A model generated the notes under the pieces. It worked only from the letters and a program-made list of their open reading frames with translations. It did not search any database and was not told the DNA's origin. From Chryseobacterium pennae (lineage in GTDB: Bacteria; Bacteroidota; Bacteroidia; Flavobacteriales; Weeksellaceae): DNA of 64,000 nt. The stretch covers positions 1-64,000 of the forward strand of contig NZ_QNVT01000006.1 of assembly GCF_003385515.1 (NCBI RefSeq). The letters run 5' to 3'. Shown here piece after piece: positions 16,821 through 25,981 of the stretch; position 1 is the stretch's first letter; every line of letters starts with the position of its first letter. The position numbers were made by a program, and so were the translations under genes.

Positions 16821-18443
16821 ATGAAAAAGTTACTTATTTTTTTTATTGCTCTTTCAATATATTCTCCAGGAAAGGCACAATGGAATCCTGTATTGGATCA
16901 GAATTTTTTGGTAGCGAACGGAGGAGGATCTTCCTTTGCTGCCACTACAAGTGATGGGAAAACTTACATCGGATACTGGAAACGGGTTTCTGCACCGGTA
17001 AACTATGAATTATGGGTCCAGATTCTGGATCAGGCCGGAAATAAACAGCTGGGGCCGGAAGGAATCAAAGTAAGTGACCAGATTCCGATGAGTACCTATA
17101 CTGTTATGGAAAGAACGGCAGTAGACTCGTCAGATAATCTGTATATTGGAGTTACAGGAACAGGAGGTGGAAATCCGGGTTATGTTTTTAAAATTACACC
17201 ACAGGGAACTTCCATATGGCCAAACGGGATCAGTCTTGGGGAAGGATATCTTCCGACTATCCTGCCATTGCCTGAAGGAGATATTATTGTCGGATATTTT
17301 CCACCTAGCCAGAAGCATACTAAAGTACAAAGATTTAATGCTTCAGGGCAGCCGGTATGGACGAGTCCGGCTCAGATTGTTTCTGATGATAATACTAAGA
17401 ATACAGTCCCGGCTGATCTTTTTAAACTCAAAGGAGATGAATGTGAAATTATTTTCCACAAACAAATGTCTTTTGGAACCACAAGTTACCTGTTCGCTCA
17501 AAAGTTAAACCTTATCAACGGAGGGCTATTATGGGATACAGCTAAACAGATCACGACTAAATCTACAGCCTATAATGCAAAATATAGCGGAGTCGTAGAT
17601 AGTAATGTGGTATACTACGGATACAGTACTGGTGAAAATATGCGATTTGACGGGTATCTTCAAAGAATAAATCCTGATAGTAGCCTTCCATGGGGTATTT
17701 TTGGGGTAGACTTTGATACTCATCAGACTTATTTAGAAAAAGATATGAAAATTGCTTTTACACCAGGGTCTTCTTATATATGGTCCATTGCCAATTACAG
17801 TTCTTCATCTCAGGGAGACAATGGTGAATTTGTACAGAAGTTTGATAAAAATACCGGAGCAAGATTATTTACTGATAATGCAAAGCAGGTTTTTGCTGTG
17901 GATGATATGTCTATGTTCCATTATGATGGGCTGCAGCTGGTAAATGATAAGCCTTATTTTGTTGTACAGAAAAAAGTAGGAACTGCGCTCAATATATCTT
18001 TAAATGCTGTTCTACTGGATAGCAATGGCGATTTTGAATGGCCACAACATTATCTTCCTGTAGCAACTTTTGAGGCTTCTAAAGGATATATTTCCGTATT
18101 AAAACCTATTAATGGGCAGGGAGTAATTGTATTTCAGGAAACCAAAAATACCGAGACTAACTTGTCAGGTATCTATGCACAGAATCTGATGTTACCTAAT
18201 GGTACGATGGGAACTCATGAAATTTCCAATAATAATTCCAATATCAAATTATATCCGAATCCTGCAGTGGATTTTATTCATATTGATGGAATGAAAGATC
18301 AGAATTTTAGTATTTATAGTGCTGTTGGACAATTGATAAAATCAGGACGTATGAAGCAGGGAGAAATTGATGTTAAAAATCTTATAAAAGGAATCTATCA
18401 CGTAAAGGTAAAAGAAAAAAACATAAAATTTATCAAGAAGTAA
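16821..18443 (+). CDS. T9SS type A sorting domain protein, probable beta-propeller
   Basis: The 540-residue protein has a Sec signal peptide (about 1-19, ending GKAQ). The central part of about 430 residues is beta-rich with repeating short blocks (G-x-x-x-W, V-Q-R/K-F), suggesting a propeller-like fold without a named family. The last 75 residues begin with IKLYPNPA and end GIYHVKVKEKNIKFIKK, the type A sorting domain recognised by the type IX secretion machinery. It is therefore expected to be exported or anchored on the cell surface. Function is unknown. Confidence 0.88.
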   Translation: MKKLLIFFIALSIYSPGKAQWNPVLDQNFLVANGGGSSFAATTSDGKTYIGYWKRVSAPVNYELWVQILDQAGNKQLGPEGIKVSDQIPMSTYTVMERTAVDSSDNLYIGVTGTGGGNPGYVFKITPQGTSIWPNGISLGEGYLPTILPLPEGDIIVGYFPPSQKHTKVQRFNASGQPVWTSPAQIVSDDNTKNTVPADLFKLKGDECEIIFHKQMSFGTTSYLFAQKLNLINGGLLWDTAKQITTKSTAYNAKYSGVVDSNVVYYGYSTGENMRFDGYLQRINPDSSLPWGIFGVDFDTHQTYLEKDMKIAFTPGSSYIWSIANYSSSSQGDNGEFVQKFDKNTGARLFTDNAKQVFAVDDMSMFHYDGLQLVNDKPYFVVQKKVGTALNISLNAVLLDSNGDFEWPQHYLPVATFEASKGYISVLKPINGQGVIVFQETKNTETNLSGIYAQNLMLPNGTMGTHEISNNNSNIKLYPNPAVDFIHIDGMKDQNFSIYSAVGQLIKSGRMKQGEIDVKNLIKGIYHVKVKEKNIKFIKK

Positions 18444-18586
18444 GGATTCTATAATTGTAATAATAAGATTAAAGAAGAAGTCTTTGTATCAGCAGAATGT
18501 TTCGTGGAAAAGAAAGAAGATCAGGAGAGGCAGAGCTCTCGGATATTATTTTTTTGTCTAAACTTTTTAAAAATCAGCAATATCCG

Positions 18587-18617
18587 TTTGTAGTTTCAAA
18601 AATATTTTATACTTTTG
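18587..18617 (+). promoter_or_regulatory. Promoter of the rplKAJL operon
   Basis: TTTG at 18587-18590 and TACTTTTG at 18610-18617 are 19 bases apart and followed by CAGTCC. The transcript would have a leader of about 90 bases before rplK. The leader may carry an L1-binding autoregulatory site, but I cannot demonstrate it. Confidence 0.65.
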
Positions 18618-18714
18618 CAGTCCAAAAAGCAGACTTATCATAAGTGAGTGCGATAATCTGCTGAATAATAAATGCTTCCAAACTCATTAATTATTCAAAT
18701 TTAAAAAACAAACA

Positions 18715-19161
18715 ATGGCTAAGAAAGTCTTTAAAATGGTAAAGCTTCAGGTGAAAGGTGGCGCAGCTAACCCTTCTCCACCAGTAGGTCCAGCATTGGG
18801 TTCTGCAGGTGTGAACATCATGGAGTTTTGTAAGCAATTTAACGGAAGAACCCAAGATAAGCCAGGGCAAGTTTTACCTGTAGTAATTACAGTATACGAA
18901 GACAAATCTTTTGAATTCGTTATTAAAACTCCACCTGCAGCGATCCAGTTAATGGATGCAGCTAAAATCAAGGGAGGTTCTGGTGAACCAAACAGAAACA
19001 AAGTAGGTTCTGTAAATTGGGAACAAGTAAAGAAAATCGCTGAAGATAAAATGGCGGATCTTAACTGTTTTACAATGGATTCTGCTGTTTCTATGGTTGC
19101 AGGTACTGCAAGATCTATGGGATTAAGAGTAACAGGAACTAAACCAACTTTTAACGCTTAA
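18715..19161 (+). CDS. rplK: 50S ribosomal protein L11
   Basis: The 148-residue protein shows the L11 signature: the N-terminal [24 protein letters not shown] region and the C-terminal rRNA-binding domain with [10 protein letters not shown]. It forms the GTPase-associated centre of the large subunit. It is the first gene of the rplKAJL operon, 12 bases before rplA. Confidence 0.98.
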   Translation: MAKKVFKMVKLQVKGGAANPSPPVGPALGSAGVNIMEFCKQFNGRTQDKPGQVLPVVITVYEDKSFEFVIKTPPAAIQLMDAAKIKGGSGEPNRNKVGSVNWEQVKKIAEDKMADLNCFTMDSAVSMVAGTARSMGLRVTGTKPTFNA

Positions 19162-19173
19162 TACTATTAGAAA

Positions 19174-19866
19174 ATGGCAAAATTGACTAAAAAGCAAAAG
19201 GAAGCTTTAAGCAAAGTAGAAAAAGGAAGAATCTATAACCTTGAAGAAGGTTCAGCTCTTGTAAAAGAAGTGAACACTACAAAGTTTGATGCTTCAGTAG
19301 ATATCGCTGTAAGATTAGGTGTAGACCCAAGAAAAGCAAACCAAATGGTAAGAGGTGTTGTGTCTCTTCCTCACGGTACTGGTAAAGATGTTAAAGTATT
19401 AGCTCTTGTAACTCCAGATAAAGAAGCAGAAGCTAAAGCTGCTGGTGCTGACTATGTAGGTCTTGACGAATATTTACAAAAAATTAAAGATGGTTGGACA
19501 GATGTTGACGTTATCGTTACTATGCCAGCTGTAATGGGTAAATTAGGTCCATTAGGTAGAGTATTAGGTCCAAGAGGTTTAATGCCAAACCCTAAATCAG
19601 GAACTGTAACAATGGAAATTGGTAAAGCAGTAACTGAAGTAAAAGCTGGTAAAATTGACTTTAAAGTAGACAAATACGGTATTATCCACGCTGGTATTGG
19701 TAAAGTATCTTTCGATGCTGCTAAAATCAAGGAAAATGCTCAGGAATTGATCTCTACTTTGATCAAAATGAAGCCAACTGCTGCTAAAGGAACTTATGTG
19801 AAGTCTATCTATTTGTCTTCTACAATGAGCCCAGGTATTGCAATTGATACTAAATCTGTTAACTAA
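19174..19866 (+). CDS. rplA: 50S ribosomal protein L1
   Basis: The 230-residue protein has the L1 signature in the segment [10 protein letters not shown] and an N-terminal KKQKEAL opening typical of the family. It forms the L1 stalk and can repress its own operon by binding the leader RNA in other bacteria. It lies between rplK and rplJ with short gaps of 12 and 17 bases. Confidence 0.98.
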   Translation: MAKLTKKQKEALSKVEKGRIYNLEEGSALVKEVNTTKFDASVDIAVRLGVDPRKANQMVRGVVSLPHGTGKDVKVLALVTPDKEAEAKAAGADYVGLDEYLQKIKDGWTDVDVIVTMPAVMGKLGPLGRVLGPRGLMPNPKSGTVTMEIGKAVTEVKAGKIDFKVDKYGIIHAGIGKVSFDAAKIKENAQELISTLIKMKPTAAKGTYVKSIYLSSTMSPGIAIDTKSVN

Positions 19867-19883
19867 TAATAATCCTTAAGACA

Positions 19884-20471
19884 ATGACAAAAGACCAAAA
19901 AGTTGTAGCAATACAAGAGATCAAAGATTTGCTTCAGGATGCAAAAGTAGTATACGTAGCAGATTTAGACGGTTTGAACGCTGGTAAATCTTCAGAATTC
20001 AGAAGACAGGCTTTCAAGCAAAATATTAAAGTGAAAGTTGTTAAAAATACACTTTTACAAAAAGCAATGGAACAAATCGAAGGAGTAGATTACTCTGAAA
20101 TGTTCCCATCTTTCAAAGGAAACTCAGCATTAATGGTTGCTGATACAGCAAACGCTCCTGCGAAACTTATCCAAGGATTCAGAAAGAAAGAAGAAAAGCC
20201 AGCTTTAAAGTCTGCTTTTGTTCAAGAAGCTTTCTATATTGGTGACAACAACCTAGACGTGTTAGCTAATATCAAGTCTAGAGAAGAAATGATCGGTGAA
20301 ATCATCGGATTACTTCAGTCTCCAATCCAGAGAGTTGTTTCTGCTCTTCAAAACAAACCTGAAACTGTAGAAGCTAAAGCTGAAGAAGCTGCTCCTGTAG
20401 TAGAAGAAACTCCTGCTGCTGAAGCTCCAGAAGCTGCTGCAGAAAGCACTGAAGAAACAAGTGCTGAATAA
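19884..20471 (+). CDS. rplJ: 50S ribosomal protein L10
   Basis: The 195-residue protein has the L10 core (residues 1-165) with DLDGLNAGKSSEFRRQ and VKNTLLQKAM. The C-terminal 30 residues form an Ala-Glu-rich tail (from about residue 165), longer than in many bacteria. L10 anchors L7/L12 dimers on the ribosome. It lies 17 bases after rplA and 46 bases before rplL. Confidence 0.97.
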   Translation: MTKDQKVVAIQEIKDLLQDAKVVYVADLDGLNAGKSSEFRRQAFKQNIKVKVVKNTLLQKAMEQIEGVDYSEMFPSFKGNSALMVADTANAPAKLIQGFRKKEEKPALKSAFVQEAFYIGDNNLDVLANIKSREEMIGEIIGLLQSPIQRVVSALQNKPETVEAKAEEAAPVVEETPAAEAPEAAAESTEETSAE

Positions 20472-20517
20472 TTATACTCAAAAAATTAAATAAATAATCA
20501 ACAAAAACATTACAACA

Positions 20518-20886
20518 ATGTCAGATTTAAAAAATTTAGCTGAAACGCTAGTAAACCTAACTGTAAAAGACGTAAACGAATTAGCTACTATCCTTAAGGA
20601 TGAGTACGGAATTGAGCCAGCTGCTGCTGCTGTAGTAGTTGCTGCAGGTGGTGCAGGTGAAGCTGCTGAAGAAAAGACTGAATTCGACGTAATTCTTAAG
20701 TCTGCAGGTGCTTCTAAATTAGCTATCGTTAAATTAGTAAAAGATTTAACTGGTGCTGGTCTTAAAGAAGCTAAAGATATCGTAGATGGTGCTCCTTCTG
20801 CAATCAAAGAAGGTGTTTCTAAAGACGAAGCTGAAGCTCTTAAGAAGCAATTAGAAGAAGCTGGTGCTGAAGTAGAATTGAAATAA
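20518..20886 (+). CDS. rplL: 50S ribosomal protein L7/L12
   Basis: The 122-residue protein has an N-terminal dimerisation domain ([16 protein letters not shown]), an Ala-rich hinge (about 40-52) and the C-terminal factor-binding domain with [17 protein letters not shown]. It is the last gene of the operon and is closed by a strong terminator, so rpoB is not cotranscribed by default here. Confidence 0.98.
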   Translation: MSDLKNLAETLVNLTVKDVNELATILKDEYGIEPAAAAVVVAAGGAGEAAEEKTEFDVILKSAGASKLAIVKLVKDLTGAGLKEAKDIVDGAPSAIKEGVSKDEAEALKKQLEEAGAEVELK

Positions 20887-20910
20887 TTTCAATTTTATTA
20901 TAAATATAAG

Positions 20911-20940
20911 AAGCCTGAGCATTTGCTCAGGCTTTTTTTT
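20911..20940 (+). terminator. Terminator after rplL
   Basis: Arms 20911-20920 and 20925-20934 (AAGCCTGAGC and its complement) with loop ATTT are followed by a run of eight T. It is the canonical shape and isolates rplKAJL from the downstream genes. Confidence 0.92.
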
Positions 20941-21108
20941 GATCTTATCTGAATGTATTTTACGCTTTATCTATATGTGTATTGCAATATTATTGATGCC
21001 TATAGTTTAATATTTTATTATGGATGATTATTTCGTAAAAATTAGCATAATAAAATGATTTAATTATGTTAAATGAATATTTTTGTTGTATTTTTTTTTA
21101 TTAAAACA

Positions 21109-21137
21109 TTGTTTTAATTGAAAAAATACTATATTTG
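21109..21137 (+). promoter_or_regulatory. Promoter of the secreted-protein block before rpoB
   Basis: TTG at 21109-21111 and TATATTTG at 21130-21137 are 18 bases apart. A strong match to the Bacteroidetes promoter, it shows that the genes between rplL and rpoB have their own start. Confidence 0.65.
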
Positions 21138-21159
21138 CATCAACGAAAACACAACATAA

Positions 21160-21645
21160 TTGGATAGAAATTATTTTCTTTGCTATGGTCAAATAGCAGT
21201 TCTATTGCTGCTGTCGACTATAGGAAGACTAAATGCGAGGATTATATCTTCTACGGTGAGCAAGCCTGAACTGTTACATCGTGCGGATATAACCGATTCT
21301 GATTTTTACCTGCATTTATCTGATACTTTTTCACAGGAATCAATCAATTCTGTGAGTTGCAGACCTGCCCATCATTTAAAAATTAATGATAACTTTCAAG
21401 ATGCTGTTTTATCCGGCAATATTCCATTTGTAAATGACCAGAACTTTGTGTTATTCTCTGTGAAGAATTTAAAGTTTACTTCTGGCTGGAATAAATGGAG
21501 GTGGCCCAATCCGGTCCATCATACCAATCCTATCGCAATATTTGAAATGGTAAAGACTTTTGATATGAACTCTTTTAAATTAGTCGATGGTTTTAAGTTT
21601 ATTATTAAAATTCCTGATAAACTTACCGTCATTACTATACCGTAG
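21160..21645 (+). CDS. Hypothetical protein with possible signal peptide (TTG start)
   Basis: A 161-codon frame opens with TTG at 21160, about 16 bases after the predicted transcript start. No ATG exists near the 5' end. The N-terminus has a hydrophobic stretch at about 12-20 ending in an A-like cleavage context (RLNA), so export is possible. I recognise no family. The alternative is that the region is a long leader of the gene at 21767. The protein is mildly His/Trp-rich in the middle (WNKWRWPNPVHH). Confidence is limited. Confidence 0.45.
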   Translation: MDRNYFLCYGQIAVLLLLSTIGRLNARIISSTVSKPELLHRADITDSDFYLHLSDTFSQESINSVSCRPAHHLKINDNFQDAVLSGNIPFVNDQNFVLFSVKNLKFTSGWNKWRWPNPVHHTNPIAIFEMVKTFDMNSFKLVDGFKFIIKIPDKLTVITIP

Positions 21646-21766
21646 TACTTCTGAAATTTTTACGATCCCCAGCCGGAATTCTCATTATTCATTTATATTA
21701 TTTTAAATGAAGGGCTAAAGGATTGTCTTTTTATACCAAAATAAACACAACAAATATCAACTAAGA

Positions 21767-22897
21767 ATGAAAAGCAAATTATTCACATTAGCACTTCTAT
21801 CTGTCGGAGTTTCTATTTTCGCACAGGTAGGGATTAATAGTCCACAACCGCAAGCGAGCCTTGATGTGGTGGGTTTTCCATCGGATAAAAATAAACTGGA
21901 TGGTATTATTGCTCCTAGAATTACTGGAGTACAGCTGAATGCTAAAAGCTATACAACTGCCCAGACTGGAGCGATTGTATATGTAACTTCAGCTGAAACT
22001 GCACCTACAGGACAAACTGTAGATGTTATAACGCCTGGTTACTATTATTTCGATGGAACAAAATGGGGGAATTTAAATGCCAATTGGCGTACTGTAGGAA
22101 ACAGTGGTACAGTAGCGACTTCCTCAACGTTAGGAACAGATATTTCCGGAGGGAATTATCTTGGAACAAGTGATGGGCAGAGTCTGGTACTGGCCACTCA
22201 AAAAAATGTAAAAGGAATCCTTGATGTAAACGGAACACTGCAAGGTGGAAACTCTAATAATGCAACCGGAGCTTATGCTGCTTTTTCATGGGGGTCAAAT
22301 AATACGACTAATTCAACCTCTTCGAATATTGCACTAGGAAGAAATAATACAGCTACTGCCATCAATGCTAATTTTCCAGCGGTAGCCATTGGTGCTAATA
22401 ACTCAGCTACGAGTGGTGCTAAAATTATTGGAAACTCTAATACTGCAGTAGGAGCTAATCATCTTGTATTTGGAAATACAAATACTGTTACAGGTACAGC
22501 AGGGCTTACATTGGGGAATTTGCATACCAATAAAGGAGGAATTGCTATAGGGAGTGGCAATACAGTAGATTTAAACAGTATGGCCGTTGGTTCTGCAAGT
22601 TCGGCTACCGGAGGGCAGGCTCTGGCTATTGGTTTTTCTGGAACAGCAGGCTCTGGGCAAACGGTATTTGCTAATAAATCACATGCTTTTTTTAATGTAA
22701 CGAACGGAACGGATACAATTGTAGGAATTAACATGGTGCCTACTGCTGACACCGCAACAGGAGCGGCACTTCAGCTGAAAGGTATTGCTACATCCGCAAC
22801 TACCTGTTCAGGTAAAGAAGAAGGAGCAATCCGGTACAATTCTACAGCGAGAGTACATGAAGGATGTAATGGTACATCATGGAAAGCTTTATACTAA
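21767..22897 (+). CDS. Secreted protein with YadA-head-like repeats
   Basis: The 376-residue protein has a signal peptide (about 1-19, ending SIFAQ) and mature start VGINSPQPQASLDVVG, the GIN-x-P motif. Residues about 150-315 contain repeated 13-16 residue units built on A-I-G-x-x-N-x-A-x-x-x-x (examples IALGRNNTATAINANF, AVAIGANNSATSGAK, IAIGSGNTVDLNSM, MAVGSASSATGG, LAIGFSGTAGSG). This resembles the left-handed beta-roll head of YadA-type trimeric adhesins. The C-terminus carries a C-x(10-15)-R-Y-N-S-x-x-x-x-E-x-C pair. A trimeric surface role is inferred. It lies 34 bases before the next gene. Confidence 0.82.
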   Translation: MKSKLFTLALLSVGVSIFAQVGINSPQPQASLDVVGFPSDKNKLDGIIAPRITGVQLNAKSYTTAQTGAIVYVTSAETAPTGQTVDVITPGYYYFDGTKWGNLNANWRTVGNSGTVATSSTLGTDISGGNYLGTSDGQSLVLATQKNVKGILDVNGTLQGGNSNNATGAYAAFSWGSNNTTNSTSSNIALGRNNTATAINANFPAVAIGANNSATSGAKIIGNSNTAVGANHLVFGNTNTVTGTAGLTLGNLHTNKGGIAIGSGNTVDLNSMAVGSASSATGGQALAIGFSGTAGSGQTVFANKSHAFFNVTNGTDTIVGINMVPTADTATGAALQLKGIATSATTCSGKEEGAIRYNSTARVHEGCNGTSWKALY

Positions 22898-22931
22898 TTC
22901 ATAATAAACACAAACCTTATAAAATTAAAAA

Positions 22932-25532
22932 ATGACCAAAAAATTATTCAAGAAACTGACCGCAGTGCTCATGACATTAGTGATGTCAGCTGTAGCATTT
23001 GCACAGCAGGGCTACGAGCCGATCCGCGGGATGGGCGTAGAAGCAAAACCGGTAAATAACTCCGGAATCTGTTTAGCATGTTATAACGGAAGTATGAATC
23101 CGGTGGTAGATGCTAATCTGGATAATAGTGTAAATATGGGAAACTTTGCTTCTTTGATAAGTGGCAACGGAATTTCCGTAAAAAACAAAAATACAGCTTA
23201 CCCGGCAGGATATATTACCGGATTTAATGTGGATCTTGGGACAAGCTTTATTACGATTGATCTTTTAAGTTCTTTAAGAATCAGCACCTATAGAAACGGA
23301 GTGCTTCAGGAAACTACTTCCAGCAGTACCCTTTTATCGGTGCCGGCATTCGGAGGAAGCAAGAACAGAATCTTTTTACATTTTAAAACTTCTAAGGAGT
23401 TTGATGAAGTGAGATTGTATCAGACCAATGTTCTTTCTGTATTCAGTGCTATGAATGTGTATTATGCATTTGCATTTGATCCTGCAAGAGTACCTGTTGA
23501 TAACAATGGTATTTGTGATGATATCATTGCAGGAAGTGGGGTGGACGGTAATGTATCAGGAAGCAGTAGTTTTCTTGCTCCGCTTTCTTACGTTCAGAAC
23601 AAAGAAAATATAGGGGATGGAAATAAAAATTCATTTGGAAAAGTTGTTCTTCCAATTGGATTGTTAGGATCTTACTCAGTAGGAGTTTTAGATAAAAACC
23701 AGGTATACCCTGCAGGAAACAGAACAGGATTTGTCATTGAGCCTGATGATCAGGGGAAATTACTAAGCGCTGAATTTTTAAAGAATATCACTATTGAAAC
23801 GTACTTATTCGGACAGCTTCAGGATTCTAAGCAGTTGTCTGATGGTGGTGGTTTGATTAATATTAAAGTTCTTGGATACGGTTCTGGAAAACAGAAAGTA
23901 ACTTTAACAACTACTAAGCCTTTTAATGAAGTAAGATTAAAAATTACTCAGACGGTAGGATTTAATCTTGGAGCACTTAAAGTGTATTATGCTTTTGAAG
24001 AGCCGATCTCTTGTGAATGTGATGATAAAATTCAGACCAGTGGATCAGCAGTACCAGGAAATCTGGTAACGGGATCAAGCTGGACATCAGGGCCTGGATT
24101 CCTTGGTCTTATTTTGGCTAAAATGACAAATCCTGAAGCAATTGTGGATAACAATCCTTCTAATTATGCTACAGCAACAATTCCGGCTGCATCTATCTTC
24201 AGTATCTTCTCTGCATATGCTACAGTAAGCAGTAATACGACACTTCCTGCGAATACGATGGCTGGATTTACAGTGGAAAAAGCTGGAAACCTTCTTGGAG
24301 TAAGCGTACTGGAAAATATTACAGTAACATTATATAATGGGAATACTGTAACAGACAACTTTACAAGTTCAGGAAGTCTTATCAGTGGAAATTTCTTTAC
24401 AACGAATTCCAATAAATTTTATGTAGGAGGAAAGGCTACAAAACCTTTTAACAGAATGAAAATTACTTTCAATAGCGGTACAGCAGTTCGTATTCCTCAA
24501 AACTATTACATCTATAATGCATTTGCAAGCAAAGATGATGATAATGATGGAGTGCCAAACTGTTTCGATCGTTGTCCTAACGGTGATGACAGTATTGATA
24601 ATAATGGTAACGGTATTCCTGACTGTGCTGAAGGATGTACAGTGGTAAATGATAAATCGCCTACACTGGATACAGATGGTGACGGTATTGTAGATGCATG
24701 TGATTTTGATTCCGATAATGATGGTATTCCTGATTCAATGGAAGACTTTGATAAAAACGGAAAATTTGAAGATGATGATATGGAGGGTGATGTTCTGATT
24801 ACGCCAATATTAGGAGATTCTGTGCCAAACTATCGTGATCTGGATTCTGATAATGACGGAATTTTAGATCTGTTTGAATCAGGTATTCCAACTTCAGTAA
24901 TTGACCAGATTGATGCAGACCATAATGGTATTATTGACAGTGGTGTTGCAGTAGGGAAAAATGGTTTGGCAGATATCCTGGAAACTTATCCGGATTCCGG
25001 AACTTTAAAATACCCAATCAAAAATACAGATGGTGATAATCTACCTGACTTCCTGGATGTTACTTCTAACGGTTCAGACTTCGATCTGTATCAGATAGGA
25101 AAAGGTAACCTTGATACAATGGGCGGCGGATTTATCTCTACGATTAATGATGGTGATAAAGATGGTATTCAGGCTGTAGTAGATACAGATCTTGTGAAAA
25201 GAGGAGCGCCAAAGTCTCCACTTTCACCATATGCTTCATTGTTGAAAAATGCACAGACAGCTTCTGCAAAAATAGCAGGAAAGTCAGAAATAACACAAGC
25301 AGCTAATGATGTGAAGATTTATCCTAACCCTGTAAAAGCTGGAGAAAGCCTTATGGTTACAGCAGCAGAAGAAGGAACTTACACATTGTTCTCTGCAGAA
25401 GGAAAAGTCGTGAAGTCTGGTAAATTCTCTGCACGTACAGGTATTGATACCTCTGCATTGCCTACGGGAATTTATATTATTAACATAGATACTAAATCAA
25501 CTGCAAAATCTTATAAAGTTATTGTGAAATAA
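22932..25532 (+). CDS. T9SS surface protein with three repeat domains and calcium repeats
   Basis: The 866-residue protein has a signal peptide (about 1-24, ending AFAQQ), then three copies of an unnamed beta-rich domain of about 150-170 residues (about 40-195, 210-360, 370-535). Each ends with the pattern F-[DN]-[ER]-[VM]-[RK]-[LI] and later YYAF or YNAF. Residues about 536-720 carry thrombospondin type-3-like acidic repeats (DDDNDGVPNCFDRCPNGDD, DTDGDGIVDACDFDSDND), expected to bind calcium. The C-terminus from VKIYPNPVKAG is a type A T9SS sorting domain ending YKVIVK. Surface-exposed; function unknown. It is probably cotranscribed with the preceding YadA-like gene. Confidence 0.88.
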   Translation: MTKKLFKKLTAVLMTLVMSAVAFAQQGYEPIRGMGVEAKPVNNSGICLACYNGSMNPVVDANLDNSVNMGNFASLISGNGISVKNKNTAYPAGYITGFNVDLGTSFITIDLLSSLRISTYRNGVLQETTSSSTLLSVPAFGGSKNRIFLHFKTSKEFDEVRLYQTNVLSVFSAMNVYYAFAFDPARVPVDNNGICDDIIAGSGVDGNVSGSSSFLAPLSYVQNKENIGDGNKNSFGKVVLPIGLLGSYSVGVLDKNQVYPAGNRTGFVIEPDDQGKLLSAEFLKNITIETYLFGQLQDSKQLSDGGGLINIKVLGYGSGKQKVTLTTTKPFNEVRLKITQTVGFNLGALKVYYAFEEPISCECDDKIQTSGSAVPGNLVTGSSWTSGPGFLGLILAKMTNPEAIVDNNPSNYATATIPAASIFSIFSAYATVSSNTTLPANTMAGFTVEKAGNLLGVSVLENITVTLYNGNTVTDNFTSSGSLISGNFFTTNSNKFYVGGKATKPFNRMKITFNSGTAVRIPQNYYIYNAFASKDDDNDGVPNCFDRCPNGDDSIDNNGNGIPDCAEGCTVVNDKSPTLDTDGDGIVDACDFDSDNDGIPDSMEDFDKNGKFEDDDMEGDVLITPILGDSVPNYRDLDSDNDGILDLFESGIPTSVIDQIDADHNGIIDSGVAVGKNGLADILETYPDSGTLKYPIKNTDGDNLPDFLDVTSNGSDFDLYQIGKGNLDTMGGGFISTINDGDKDGIQAVVDTDLVKRGAPKSPLSPYASLLKNAQTASAKIAGKSEITQAANDVKIYPNPVKAGESLMVTAAEEGTYTLFSAEGKVVKSGKFSARTGIDTSALPTGIYIINIDTKSTAKSYKVIVK

Positions 25533-25556
25533 CCATAAGAATACTTAGTGTTAAAG

Positions 25557-25592
25557 AAGGGCTGCTCAGAAATGAGCAGCCCTTTATTTTTT
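25557..25592 (+). terminator. Terminator before rpoB leader
   Basis: Arms 25557-25568 and 25573-25584 (AAGGGCTGCTCA and its complement, 12 bp, loop GAAA) are followed by a T-run. It separates the secreted-protein block from rpoB. Confidence 0.92.
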
Positions 25593-25981
25593 TAATGACC
25601 TCAAAATGAGGGAGATTAATTTGTTATTGTGGATAACTTTTTGTATCTTTGCACCTCTTTTGGCGCGAAAAATTGTTTGTAATTTTATAAAATATTGAAA
25701 ATCAACTCTTTCATTGTGTGAAACATGAAAGGGATTTCGTATTTGTAGATATTGCGGGTAATACCGTCTCAAAAGTAAGAAAAATATTTTGCATTACGCT
25801 GTGAAAAGATATACCAGTGTTGCAGTTAGGATTAGATTATTAAGAATAAAAAACAAAGAATAAAGACAATTTCTAATAGCGCCAAACATTTGAAGTCTTT
25901 TATCTTTTCTCTCTTTTCTTCTTTCTATCCTGATATTTTTAAATGAATCAAAATATTTTTTAACCCTTTCTTAAAAGTTTT
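25593..25981 (+). promoter_or_regulatory. rpoB promoter and long leader
   Basis: TTTG at 25620-25623 and TATCTTTG at 25644-25651 lie 20 bases apart, giving a transcript start near 25658 and a leader of about 320 bases. A 9-bp hairpin (arms 25706-25714 and 25725-25733) lies inside the leader. No convincing gene is found in either strand. An unusually long leader for rpoB suggests post-initiation control, which is inference. Confidence 0.55.

Noticed and set aside
18521..18556. Weak GAGAG/CTCTC hairpin after the T9SS gene at 16821
   Set aside because: Only five pairs and a poor T-run; too weak to call as a terminator.
25584..25772. 62-codon minus-strand frame in the rpoB leader
   Set aside because: It runs through the terminator and promoter of rpoB and shows no protein features.
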